A stretch of 64,000 nucleotides of DNA from Neptunomonas qingdaonensis. GTDB lineage: Bacteria > Pseudomonadota > Gammaproteobacteria > Pseudomonadales > Balneatricaceae. Both the position numbers and the translations under genes were made by a program. This document shows positions 1 to 8,038 of the stretch, piece by piece. Positions within the stretch are counted from its first letter, which is position 1, and each line of letters begins with the position of its first letter. The notes beneath the pieces were generated by a model. It was given only the letters and a program-made list of their open reading frames with translations. It was not told the DNA's origin and searched no databases. Location: positions 1-64,000 of the forward strand of contig NZ_FOOU01000001.1 of the NCBI RefSeq assembly GCF_900113275.1. Reading direction: 5' to 3'.

Positions 1-254
1 CCTTTAACGAAAGGTTTAACATATTGAGGTGGGATTAATCGAACGTCATGACCGTGCTCCATACAGAGGCGGCCTAACCAATGCGCACCACCACAGGCTT
101 CAAATGCAATCAGACACGGCGGTAGTTGAGCGATAAAAGTTATGAGTTTTTGACGAGAAAGTTTCTTTTTACAGACTTGTTGATCGTGGGAGTCACAACC
201 GATTAAATGAAAAGAAGACTTGCCTAAATCGATTCCAAGGACTTTGATATACAT
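1..254 (-). mobile_element. IS110-family transposase, N-terminal part (cut by window edge)
   Basis: Reading leftward from an ATG at 252-254, the reverse strand encodes about 84 residues before the window ends. They begin with a GIDLGKSSFH motif and contain IAFEACGGAHW near residue 50, the first D and the E of the DEDD RuvC-like catalytic domain of IS110/IS1111 transposases. Proteins of this family insert by a site-specific, RNA-guided reaction (family knowledge). The C-terminal Tnp_20 part with the catalytic serine lies outside the window, so intactness cannot be judged. No stop or frameshift is seen in the visible part. Confidence 0.88.
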
Positions 255-324
255 GAGATGGTTCTCCTTGTTGGTTTCGTCACCTTTCCAGCATAGCTGG
301 TTAAAAGCGAGGGGAACCATCTCA
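254..324. repeat. 10-bp inverted repeat in the IS110 upstream end
   Basis: TGAGATGGTT at 254-263, directly before and overlapping the transposase start codon, is repeated in inverse orientation as AACCATCTCA at 315-324. The 51 bases between are non-coding. The pair could form a stem in the leader RNA or mark a subterminal repeat of the element. The short upstream end, about 70 bases before the next feature, fits the IS1111 subgroup better than IS110 proper, but the true element end cannot be set without a second copy. Confidence 0.5.
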
Positions 325-326
325 TT

Positions 327-346
327 AAGCCGGCATCTGCCGGCTT
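327..346 (-). terminator. Hairpin after the TRAP solute-binding gene
   Basis: Perfect 8-bp stem AAGCCGGC / GCCGGCTT with a four-base loop. It starts 20 bases past the stop codon of the leftward TRAP gene, and only a short T-poor tail follows in that direction, so it is a modest intrinsic terminator at best. It lies two bases from the IS110-end repeat, so it may also be the target structure beside which the element inserted. Confidence 0.5.
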
Positions 347-365
347 TAAGATTAACAATTAACCC

Positions 366-1445
366 TTATAGCGGGTTACGCGCATTCAGGTAAGCCTGTT
401 CAGATACCTGATGCCATTTAGTCGCCTGATCACGGAATTTAACGAAAGAGTCGAACACTTTCTTCGTCATGTCATCACTCGCCGCTTCTTCTGCAATCAC
501 TTCATCAGACAGCGCTTTCAGTTTCGCCAGAACATCATCCGGGAATTTACGTAACTGCACGTTCTGCTCGTTAACTAACTGCTCCAGTGCGAGGTTATTC
601 TTCGCCGTGAAATCTGCCAGCATATCCTGGTTAGCGACACGAATCGCATTACGCACAATCACCTGCAAGTCAGCGGGTAATTTCTCAAATGCTTCTTTAT
701 TCATGAAGCACTCAAGGGTTGTACCTGGCTCATGCCATCCTGGGTAGTAGTAAAACTTCGCGGCTTTATGTAAACCAAAGGCTGCATCGTTATATGGGCC
801 CACCCACTCTGTTGCATCGATTGCGCCAGATTGCAGTGCAGGGAAGATCTCGCCACCTGGTAGTAATACCGGAGTACCTCCCGCTCGCTTCAATACTTCT
901 CCACCTAAGCCAGGCATACGCATTTTAAGACCCTGAAGGTCTTCTACTGAGTTGATCTCTTTATTGAACCAACCGCCCATCTGTACGCCAGTATTACCTG
1001 CAGCGCCAGGCACCAGGCCAAACGCTGCATAGGTTTCTTCCCACAGCTCCATGCCACCACCGTGATACAACCAGCTGTTCATCTCCTGAGCGGTCAAACC
1101 AAAAGGTACAGCGGCGAAGAACTGCGCTGCACGGCTTTTACCTTTCCAGTAGTAAGAAGCACCGTGGCCCATTTCCGCTGTTCCGCGGGAGACAGCATCA
1201 AAAATTTCGAGCGCTCCAACTAATTCTGAAGCACCATAAACTTTAACTTCGACCCGGCCACCGGTCATATCATTGATCAGCTGAGCCAGGTTGTTCGCTC
1301 CAACACCTAAACCAGGGAAGTTTTTAGGCCAGGTAGTTACCATTTTCCACTTAAATTCTGGTGCTGCCTGAGCGGCAGTGGACATCAAGGCACCTGTTGC
1401 TACGGTTGCAGCTCCGGCACCTTTTAGAAATTGACGACGTTTCAA
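366..1445 (-). CDS. TRAP transporter solute-binding protein (DctP/TakP-like), Tat-exported
   Basis: Periplasmic receptor of a tripartite ATP-independent periplasmic transporter. The start is taken as a TTG (1443-1445) preceded by AAGGAG seven bases upstream. This puts the twin-arginine motif RRQFLKG at residues 3-9 and a signal peptide ending near residue 27 (AQA). The upstream in-frame extension has no ribosome site and would bury the signal. The mature protein has the DctP fold region and a GPYNDAAFGLHKAAKFYYYPGW-type segment resembling TakP, which binds 2-oxo acids; that ligand is inference. No DctQ or DctM membrane partner is in the window, so the permease lies elsewhere or beyond the left edge. 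Confidence 0.85.
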   Translation of the reverse strand: MKRRQFLKGAGAATVATGALMSTAAQAAPEFKWKMVTTWPKNFPGLGVGANNLAQLINDMTGGRVEVKVYGASELVGALEIFDAVSRGTAEMGHGASYYWKGKSRAAQFFAAVPFGLTAQEMNSWLYHGGGMELWEETYAAFGLVPGAAGNTGVQMGGWFNKEINSVEDLQGLKMRMPGLGGEVLKRAGGTPVLLPGGEIFPALQSGAIDATEWVGPYNDAAFGLHKAAKFYYYPGWHEPGTTLECFMNKEAFEKLPADLQVIVRNAIRVANQDMLADFTAKNNLALEQLVNEQNVQLRKFPDDVLAKLKALSDEVIAEEAASDDMTKKVFDSFVKFRDQATKWHQVSEQAYLNARNPL

Positions 1446-1535
1446 AGGCCTACTCCTTATTTTATTATTTTTCAGTAATATGCAATAAACATAGCATGCA
1501 CTATAAGCCCCTGCAATAATCACGGACAGCTCTTT

Positions 1536-1554
1536 TATTACGTACGTGGTAATA
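1536..1554. promoter_or_regulatory. Inverted repeat upstream of the TRAP gene
   Basis: TATTAC and GTAATA arms with a seven-base spacer lie about 90 bases upstream of the TTG start of the leftward TRAP gene, in the divergent gap shared with hexR. Spacing and size fit a dimeric repressor operator. It does not match the HexR operator as I know it. The binding protein is unknown. Confidence 0.35.
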
Positions 1555-1680
1555 CCGAGACACTACACCGAAACTAAAACAAACTGCTTTAATTTTTCAT
1601 CTATCCAGCCTTAGTCACTAGAGAAAATTGCCTGGTTTTGATCATTAATCCTTGTGACATTATGTTGTTCAAGATTTCGT

Positions 1681-1689
1681 TGATATACT
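1681..1689 (+). promoter_or_regulatory. Extended -10 promoter element for hexR
   Basis: TGATATACT reads as an extended -10 (TGn followed by TATACT). Transcription would begin near 1696 and give a leader of about 30 bases before the hexR TTG start. No good -35 is seen at normal spacing, as expected for extended -10 promoters. Confidence 0.4.
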
Positions 1690-1725
1690 GATATGTTATG
1701 TAATCGCGCTTAACGAGAGTTACTT

Positions 1726-2610
1726 TTGAACGCAGCAAACTTACTAAAGACAATCAATGATGCTCACCCTACACTCCGAAAATCGGAGCAAAAAGTAGCA
1801 GACTTCGTATTGGCTAATCCACAGGAAGTTATCCACATGCGTATCGTGGATCTGGCCTCGGAAGCGAATGTCAGCGAGCCTACCGTCGTTAGATTTTGCC
1901 GCGCACTGCATTATGATGGTTTTCAGGACTTTAAACTGACGCTAGCTCAAGGGCTGGCCAGTAACCCTAACTTCGAACAGTTTGCTCTGGACTCTAAAGA
2001 CACGGTCTCAGAGTTTAAGCAAAAGATTTTCGACTCAATGATCGGCAACCTGATCAACATTCGTGATCAGCTGGATGCTGAAACCCTGGAAAATGCGATT
2101 GATGTGCTGGTCAAAGCAAAACGGATAGAGTTTTATGGCTTTGGCGCCTCCGCGGCTGTGTGCAGTGACGCACAACATAAATTCTACCGTTTACAGATAT
2201 CTGCTGCTGCTTATTCTGATCCGCATATGCAAACCATCTCCGCTGTTTCTATGTCAGCAGGTGATGTGGTTGTCGCTATATCACAAACAGGCCAAACGAA
2301 AGACCTGCTGCATACCGTCAAATTAGTCAAAGAGACCGGCGCGACCGTTATCACTTTATGCCCGAGTAATACCTTATTAGCCGACCTGGCCAATATCGCT
2401 ATCCATATTGATGTGGAAGAGGATAAAGACCTAAGCACCTTGATGTCCTCCAGAGTGCTCCACCTCGTCGTTATTGATGTATTAGCCGTTGGCGTTGCAA
2501 TGCGTCTCGGCCCCGCGCTACTTGATCACCTGAAAACTATTAAACGTAGCCTGCGCAGCTTAAGACAGAACGATAAGCGTCTTATTACACCCCCTGATAT
2601 TGAAGTGTAA
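1726..2610 (+). CDS. hexR: HexR, RpiR-family regulator of central sugar metabolism
   Basis: A 294-residue DNA-binding regulator. Residues 1-80 hold the RpiR-type helix-turn-helix (LASEANVSEPTVVRFCRALH). Residues about 125-260 form a SIS phosphosugar-binding domain (GFGASAAVCSDAQHKFYRL, ISQTGQTKDLL). In gammaproteobacteria HexR represses Entner-Doudoroff and related genes and is released by 2-keto-3-deoxy-6-phosphogluconate. The TTG start has GAG about eight bases upstream and an extended -10 further up. zwf, pgl and edd, often next to hexR, are absent; here it diverges from a TRAP receptor gene. Confidence 0.9.
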   Translation: MNAANLLKTINDAHPTLRKSEQKVADFVLANPQEVIHMRIVDLASEANVSEPTVVRFCRALHYDGFQDFKLTLAQGLASNPNFEQFALDSKDTVSEFKQKIFDSMIGNLINIRDQLDAETLENAIDVLVKAKRIEFYGFGASAAVCSDAQHKFYRLQISAAAYSDPHMQTISAVSMSAGDVVVAISQTGQTKDLLHTVKLVKETGATVITLCPSNTLLADLANIAIHIDVEEDKDLSTLMSSRVLHLVVIDVLAVGVAMRLGPALLDHLKTIKRSLRSLRQNDKRLITPPDIEV

Positions 2611-2693
2611 TCAACTATTTTCATCGCCTTAATATTTCTGCAATCTGAATAAAATATCCTGTCGCAAAACAACAGAGAACAGGTTGATATGTG

Positions 2694-2900
2694 ATGTTAA
2701 AACAGAATGCAGATCGTTTCAGCGAAATACAGCTTGAGATCATGAATACGCTCATGGGCTACGAAGACACAAAAAAACTTCATAACAAAAAACAAGCAAC
2801 GCAACGTTTATTTAAAGCCAGACGCGCTATTGAAGAACACCGCGAAATACGTAAGCTTGCAACGGTATTAGACAGAAAAGCCTGGTTTGATTCACTCTAG
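2694..2900 (+). CDS. Small basic protein of unknown function
   Basis: A 68-residue ORF downstream of hexR, starting at ATG 2694 or the adjacent GTG 2691. It is rich in lysine, arginine and glutamate and probably helical; the C-terminal half (RLFKARRAIEEHREIRKL) is charged and ends in DRKAWFDSL. The pattern loosely recalls the short PA3496-type proteins of gammaproteobacteria, but I cannot confirm this. There is no signal peptide or membrane segment. The ribosome site is weak. It converges with the downstream glutamate-synthase-like gene. Confidence 0.55.
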   Translation: MLKQNADRFSEIQLEIMNTLMGYEDTKKLHNKKQATQRLFKARRAIEEHREIRKLATVLDRKAWFDSL

Positions 2901-2944
2901 CTGAGTGCCGGGCTTCTCTGCTAATCCTTAAGCAGTCGGCTCGC

Positions 2945-4435
2945 TTAATACTCAGGGTAAATAATATTTAACGGCACCGAACTACCGCCGTCCATGACAA
3001 TGGCAGCATGATGACGCTTTAGTTGACGTGGCTCGGTTACTCCACAAGAGTGGGCTATCGTCTCTACCTCGTGCACCAGGTTATTATGAAAATGAGCGAC
3101 GCGTTCCGCTTTTACTTCTGGCACCAACCCCCGCTGCAGGTCAGGATCATGTGTTGTAATACCCGTCGGGCAGGTGTTCTTATTACATTGCAACGCCTGG
3201 ATACATCCCAGTGAAAACATAAATCCGCGTGCACTGACAACAAAATCTGCACCAACACAAATAGCTGCCGCTACATCACTCGGGTTTATCATCTTGCCGG
3301 ATACAATCACTCTGATTCGTTCACGTAATTCATGTTGGTGTAGTTTATTCACCAGAATCGGCAAACTCTCACGCACCGGCAAACCTACGTTATCCATCAA
3401 AGGCATAGGTGCCGCGCCGGTTCCACCATCAGAGCTATCCAGCGTTATGAAATCGGGCGCACTTTCAATGCCCCGATGATTCACCGCTTCACAAAACTGA
3501 TCTAACCAGTCAGTTGTACCCAAGACCAGTTTAAACCCACAAGGCTTACCCGTGACCCGGCGTATTCTTGCAACAGTATCAAGCAGGTCATCAATAGTAG
3601 CGATGTCTGCATGCCTGTTAGGGCTGATAGACGCCTTCCCTTCAGGAATACCACGAATTTCAGCGATTGCCTTACTGACTTTCTCTGCAGGTAAAATCCC
3701 TCCCTTTCCGGGTTTAGCGCCCTGAGAAAGTTTCAGTTCAAACATACGTAGCTGTTTAATGGCTGCCTTTTCTCTTAGCTTTTCATCTGATAACTGGCCA
3801 TTTGCATCCCGAACACCATACTTTGCCGTACCGATCTGATAGACCAGATCACAGCCCCCCTCAAGATGAAAAGGAGATAAGCCACCTTCACCGGTATTCA
3901 TCCAGCAACCGGCCTTAGCCGCACCATGTGACAACGCCTGAACCGCTGGCGCGGATAGGGCTCCATAGCTCATGCCCGAAATATTAAAGAAGGAAGGTGC
4001 ATCGTACGGATGCTCACAATAGGGCCCTATGCGCGACGGTTGTGATTGTGCGGAATCTTCAGATAAGGTGGGAAATGGACAGTTAAGAAAGTAATAAGTC
4101 CCGGGTCTGCGTAAATCACGTGTCGAGCCGAAAGCGATCGTATTATCTATGTTCTTTGCAGCACGATATACCCAGCTGCGTTGTGCACGGTTAAACGGTA
4201 GCTCTTCCCTATCCATCGCAAAGAAATACTGACGGAAGAACTCACCCAGATGCTCAAATAGATAGCGAAAACGACCAATCAGCGGATAGTTGCGTCGAAT
4301 TGTTTGCGAGGTTTGCTTTTTATCATGTTGATAAAGAATAAAAGCGCTGATCAATAAACCCGCAGCAACGATCAGAAATATAACTCCGATCGTCGCTATG
4401 AAATTGATGGCGAAAATAGTTACCGTATCGTTCAC
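2945..4435 (-). CDS. FMN-binding glutamate synthase family protein, membrane-anchored
   Basis: A 496-residue protein related to the synthase domain of GltB (Glu_synthase family). It begins with one hydrophobic helix (residues about 8-34), so it is probably attached to the inner membrane. The FMN/2-oxoglutarate barrel shows QGAKPGKGGILP, DSSDGGTGAAPM and VSGKMINPSDVAAA. The segment CIQALQCNKNTC has the C-x5-C-x4-C spacing of the GltB 3Fe-4S cluster. The glutaminase domain and beta-helix domain of true GltB are missing, so it is not a complete glutamate synthase and its substrate is unknown. The start is GTG with GGGAG seven bases upstream. Confidence 0.85.
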   Translation of the reverse strand: MNDTVTIFAINFIATIGVIFLIVAAGLLISAFILYQHDKKQTSQTIRRNYPLIGRFRYLFEHLGEFFRQYFFAMDREELPFNRAQRSWVYRAAKNIDNTIAFGSTRDLRRPGTYYFLNCPFPTLSEDSAQSQPSRIGPYCEHPYDAPSFFNISGMSYGALSAPAVQALSHGAAKAGCWMNTGEGGLSPFHLEGGCDLVYQIGTAKYGVRDANGQLSDEKLREKAAIKQLRMFELKLSQGAKPGKGGILPAEKVSKAIAEIRGIPEGKASISPNRHADIATIDDLLDTVARIRRVTGKPCGFKLVLGTTDWLDQFCEAVNHRGIESAPDFITLDSSDGGTGAAPMPLMDNVGLPVRESLPILVNKLHQHELRERIRVIVSGKMINPSDVAAAICVGADFVVSARGFMFSLGCIQALQCNKNTCPTGITTHDPDLQRGLVPEVKAERVAHFHNNLVHEVETIAHSCGVTEPRQLKRHHAAIVMDGGSSVPLNIIYPEY

Positions 4436-4562
4436 GTTATTTCTCCCTACTAAATAGTAGAGCTATCCTAACCAGTGAATACACAAAGGTGAACTAATTT
4501 AGCGTTAGTTGAAGTTAACGAAAGTTGACCGGGAATAAAAACCATCATCCATCAGAGATAAA

Positions 4563-4919
4563 CTAATGATAATCTCGTTTCTCACGCGCCAATATATCCT
4601 CAACATCCAACGAAGATATTGCCACATTCTCATTTATTGGAATCTCTCCACTCAATTGCAAGGCTAAATAGCGCATGCAACATACGCGAAGAAACGACGT
4701 GAAATTACCTAAATCATGTTCGGCGTCGATTGATTCATGATAAAGACGTGTGATCATTTGAGGAATATTCATACCATCCCGGCTAGAAATATTATCCAGT
4801 ATCGTCCAGAAATAATTTTCGAGCCGAATACTCGTGACCATCCCATCAATACGCAAAGACCTGGTGCTACTTGACCAAAGCTCAGCATTCGCCTGAATAA
4901 AGAGTTTACACACGGGCAT
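4563..4919 (-). CDS. Ribbon-helix-helix domain protein
   Basis: A 118-residue protein. Residues about 28-65 (TSIRLENYFWTILDNISSRDG, then MNIPQMITRLYHES) match the ribbon-helix-helix layout: a short beta strand, then two helices. The C-terminal region FLRVCCMRYLAL is typical of the RHH_4 family of small, probably DNA-binding proteins. It lies upstream of and on the same strand as the glutamate-synthase-like gene, about 125 bases away. Targets are unknown. Confidence 0.7.
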   Translation of the reverse strand: MPVCKLFIQANAELWSSSTRSLRIDGMVTSIRLENYFWTILDNISSRDGMNIPQMITRLYHESIDAEHDLGNFTSFLRVCCMRYLALQLSGEIPINENVAISSLDVEDILAREKRDYH

Positions 4920-5014
4920 TCACTCCGTATTTGTTTATCCAAAGGATAAGACGGCCGAGTTAACCCAAGCCGTTAAATCAACCGTCTTACTTTCGCAGTT
5001 ACGTCACCCTGATA

Positions 5015-5584
5015 TCATTTGTTTAACAATATCATAAACTGAGATAGCCAAGCAGGATGAGCTGGCCAAGCCGGCGCTGTCACCAAATTCCCGTCTGTTA
5101 CCGCTTCAAATACCTCGATTTCTGCAAATGTACCGCCAGCACTTTCCACCTCAGGCTGGCATGCAGGATACGCTGAGCATTGCTTACCTTTCAATACGCC
5201 TGCGGCCGCTAAAAGCTGCGCCCCATGACAGACTGCCGCCACCGGTTTATTCGTATCAAAAAAGTGCTTAACCATAGACAGGACCTGAGGATTCAACCGC
5301 AAATATTCGGGTGCCCGCCCACCCGGAATAACCAACGCATCATAATCTGCCAACACAACGTCATCAAAAGTCGCATTTAATACAAAATTATGGCCGCGTT
5401 TTTCCGTATAGGTCTGATCACCTTCAAAATCATGAATAGCGGTAACCACGGTGTCACCACTTTTTTTATCCGGGCAGACTGCATCCACGCTATGCCCTAC
5501 AGCCATTAACGTCTGAAAAGGAACCATGGTTTCATAATCTTCAGTAAAATCACCTGTGATCATTAATATCTTTTTATTATTCAT
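5015..5584 (-). CDS. DJ-1/PfpI family protein
   Basis: A 189-residue class I glutamine-amidotransferase-like fold. The start is ATG 5582-5584 because GGAG lies six bases upstream and the protein then opens with [15 protein letters not shown], the usual first strand. The nucleophile elbow is AVCHGAQLL, with the conserved cysteine followed by histidine, and the acidic partner is in the first loop. Such proteins act as glyoxalases, deglycases or stress chaperones; which applies here is not visible. No signal peptide. Single gene. Confidence 0.85.
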   Translation of the reverse strand: MNNKKILMITGDFTEDYETMVPFQTLMAVGHSVDAVCPDKKSGDTVVTAIHDFEGDQTYTEKRGHNFVLNATFDDVVLADYDALVIPGGRAPEYLRLNPQVLSMVKHFFDTNKPVAAVCHGAQLLAAAGVLKGKQCSAYPACQPEVESAGGTFAEIEVFEAVTDGNLVTAPAWPAHPAWLSQFMILLNK

Positions 5585-5907
5585 TATTTGCTCCGATGCT
5601 CGAAAAAATAGTACGAACGACTGCCAACAAGTCATTGTTAACGGTCTGACATCAAAGAAAATATCATGTGCTAAAAGGCGAGTGGTATTACTCGAATACT
5701 ACAGAGGCAAGAATTATGCCTTACGCGGTGCTTGGATCGCGCTTCACCATTCTCCGTGAAACCTAGTCCTGAAGGTAAGTTGAATTAAGTAAACTGTCCC
5801 TGGATTCTGCAAAATAACATGAGTTACCTTATACAAAAAACAAGTGGCGTGATTTACCAAAATTGCGCCATTTCATGCTAAAACTGATAATTTGCTATAC
5901 TCTGTTT
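5585..5907. other. Intergenic region with possible FGGY-kinase promoter
   Basis: A 323-base gap between two divergent genes. The left end holds the ribosome site of the PfpI-family gene. No convincing ORF, RNA gene or terminator is seen. The right end holds an extended -10 element directly before the FGGY kinase. Confidence 0.5.
5893..5901 (+). promoter_or_regulatory. Extended -10 directly before the FGGY kinase ATG
   Basis: TGCTATACT fits an extended -10. The expected transcription start, about seven bases after the hexamer, falls at 5908, the A of the likely ATG. No ribosome-binding site precedes that ATG. Together these suggest a leaderless message. A longer reading frame from ATG 5875 also exists but lacks a ribosome site too. 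Confidence 0.4.
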
Positions 5908-7341
5908 ATGGATTTCACGCTTGCTATAGACCAAGGCACGCATGCCAGCCGTGCCATTCTTTATGATTCCAATGGCAGGACCATCGACAGCGAATGGCAG
6001 TCGGTAGAGCTGCAGCGCCTCAGCAATGGGCACATTGAGCAGGATGCGCTGCAGATTCTGCGCTCCATCGAGGTCTGCATCGAACAAGTATTGCAAAAAA
6101 TTCCAGCATCCCAGCGCAATCAAATCAGACAATGCGGATTGGCGACGCAACGCTCGACATTGGTTCCCTGTGACGAGTCGGGACAGCCTGTAGCTTCCGC
6201 TGTCAGCTGGCAAGACACCCGTGCCACCGGGCTGATCGAAACTTTGCCAGACAAAAAACAACGTATCCAGGACATCAGTGGCTTACCGCTATCGGCGCAT
6301 TATGGTGCTAGCAAAATGCGCTGGATTCTCGATCAACAGCGGGATCAACAGCAGCCACATAGCGCTTTACGTTTACTCCCTCTGAGTAGTTACCTGCTCA
6401 AGCATCTGACCCGCAGTGATGCATTTGTCGTTGATCCTGCCAATGCGCAACGCACTCAACTCATGGATATCCGTACCTGTGACTGGTCGAAAGAGCTATT
6501 AAGCCTTTACGCTATCCCGAAACATGTTTTACCCGATTGCGTGGCGAGCTGCCGGCATTTCGGCACATTGCTGGATACCGGCATTCCACTGACCGCTGCC
6601 AACGGCGACCAGAATGCGGCGCTGTTCGCTGCCGGAGAACCTGAGGCCAATACCGCCTATATCAATCTTGGAAGTGGCGGATTTGTGCTGTATCCAATCA
6701 GAGAAGTACAGTTGCAAGCTCCGCTGCTAACTAGCATTGGCTATACTGATGCGCAATCATCCCGTTATTTTCTGGAAGGAACCGTCAACGGCGCCGGCAG
6801 CGCACTGAACTGGATCAGGAAGCAGTATCCCAAAGACGATTGGTGGGAACAATTACCACAATGGCTGGCAGCCATCACGGCACCACCTATCTTTATCAAC
6901 AGTATCGGAAACATTGGCAGCCCCTGGTGGAACACTGACCTGAAGCCGAAATTCTTCAACAGCATTAATAACAACATGCATAACAGCAATGAATCGCACA
7001 GCATTGAGCATCGTGCCGTTGCCGTGGTTGAAAGCATCCTCTTTCTGCTCCTGAACAATCTGGATTTGATGCGCGACTCAGCAACAACAATCAGGCAGCT
7101 TTATCTGAGTGGCGGCGTCTCACGACTGGATGGCTTATGCCAGAAACTAGCAAACCTGTCTCAACTTCCTGTAATCCGATTTGAAGCCAGGGAAACGACT
7201 GCCAAGGGTATTGCATGGCTGGCACATAGCGAACGCCCCGTCTGGCCACACCGTATCAATCGGACATTCACGCCGGAAAAAGATCCTGGGTTAGTGGACC
7301 GTTACCAGACTTTCACCAACTATCTAAAGAATCACGCATGA
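5908..7341 (+). CDS. FGGY-family carbohydrate kinase
   Basis: A 477-residue sugar/polyol kinase of the glycerol kinase / xylulokinase fold. Seen: the N-terminal phosphate loop AIDQGTHASRAI, the QRSTLVPCD and SWQDTRATG segments, the catalytic-aspartate motif NGDQNAALF, an NLGSGGF phosphate loop and a C-terminal LSGGVSRLDGL adenosine motif. The ATG at 5908 is chosen because the family motif starts just after it. It is closer to GlpK than to XylB in the GDQ region, but glycerol-specific features are not clear, so the substrate is open. No transporter or dehydrogenase partner is adjacent. It converges with the Mrp operon across the glmS remnant. Confidence 0.8.
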   Translation: MDFTLAIDQGTHASRAILYDSNGRTIDSEWQSVELQRLSNGHIEQDALQILRSIEVCIEQVLQKIPASQRNQIRQCGLATQRSTLVPCDESGQPVASAVSWQDTRATGLIETLPDKKQRIQDISGLPLSAHYGASKMRWILDQQRDQQQPHSALRLLPLSSYLLKHLTRSDAFVVDPANAQRTQLMDIRTCDWSKELLSLYAIPKHVLPDCVASCRHFGTLLDTGIPLTAANGDQNAALFAAGEPEANTAYINLGSGGFVLYPIREVQLQAPLLTSIGYTDAQSSRYFLEGTVNGAGSALNWIRKQYPKDDWWEQLPQWLAAITAPPIFINSIGNIGSPWWNTDLKPKFFNSINNNMHNSNESHSIEHRAVAVVESILFLLLNNLDLMRDSATTIRQLYLSGGVSRLDGLCQKLANLSQLPVIRFEARETTAKGIAWLAHSERPVWPHRINRTFTPEKDPGLVDRYQTFTNYLKNHA

Positions 7342-7376
7342 AGGATTTTGCCTGGCGGTTGGGTCGTTTCTAAGGG

Positions 7377-7459
7377 TTATTCTACCGTCACTGACTACCT
7401 GCAAGTTTGCTTTGAGAACCGGTACATCCTTATCAACTAACGCCAGGAGCCCGTGCTTC
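7377..7459 (-). pseudogene. Degraded remnant of a second glmS 3' end
   Basis: Three collinear blocks match the end of the intact glmS on the same strand. 7377-7394 matches 13930-13947 (15/18), including the stop codon, and all three changes are synonymous, leaving SVTVE-stop. 7398-7416 matches 14154-14172 (17/19). 7417-7459 matches 14209-14251 (38/43). The second gap is a 36-base in-frame deletion; the first removes 206 bases and shifts frame. No match continues upstream of 7459. It cannot encode a working enzyme. Confidence 0.85.
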
Positions 7460-7625
7460 CGTGTAAAGTTCTCAAATAAAGTTATTCACTTAATCGTATG
7501 CTACAAAAAACAAGCGATGAAAATATGAAATCTTGGATAAAAAATGCTTCGCTTGTGTAAAGCCCTGCTCATTGTCTTTGACGGACCACAGGCAGGCTCT
7601 CTGTTGGGTGGATCTAGATGGCTGA

Positions 7626-7982
7626 CTATGGATTCATTCGCTCACGTGCACGCTTTGACAGGGCCTTGTCTGACGTTTTATCGAGTATCTCCAGGTTATG
7701 GTGCAGCGCCGTTTTAGCCAGCATATGGGCGGTAACAGGCGCAGTAATGAGCAAAAATAATGTGATAAGCAGCTCATGCAGGCTTAAATAACCTTGCTGA
7801 TAGGTGACTAGTATCACCGACGCAATAAGCATGCAGCCCATGCCCAACGTTGTCGCTTTGGTTGGGGCGTGAAGCCGGGTGTAAAAATCGGGCAGCTTTG
7901 CCAGGCCCAGTGAGCCAATAAATACAAATATGGCTCCCACTACCAGCAATACTGAAACTACTAACTCAATCCAAAATTCCAT
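7626..7982 (-). CDS. mrpG: Mrp antiporter subunit G
   Basis: A 118-residue inner-membrane protein with three hydrophobic segments; GSLGLAKLPDFYTRLHAPTKATTLG is the hallmark of MnhG/MrpG. It is a small subunit of the multi-protein Mrp monovalent-cation/proton antiporter, which exports Na+ (or K+) driven by the proton gradient. It is the last gene of the leftward operon, 56 bases after mrpF, with AGGA before the ATG. The charged C-terminal tail after TM3 is probably cytoplasmic. Confidence 0.9.
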   Translation of the reverse strand: MEFWIELVVSVLLVVGAIFVFIGSLGLAKLPDFYTRLHAPTKATTLGMGCMLIASVILVTYQQGYLSLHELLITLFLLITAPVTAHMLAKTALHHNLEILDKTSDKALSKRARERMNP

Positions 7983-8038
7983 TCTATTTTCCTAACTCTT
8001 TAGCTGTATATCGTTGTTACATGGCTTTAAGTGGCTGC

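Noticed and set aside
1829-1837. Perfect DnaA box TTATCCACA inside hexR
   Set aside because: Isolated, within well-conserved coding sequence and without AT-rich flank; likely chance.
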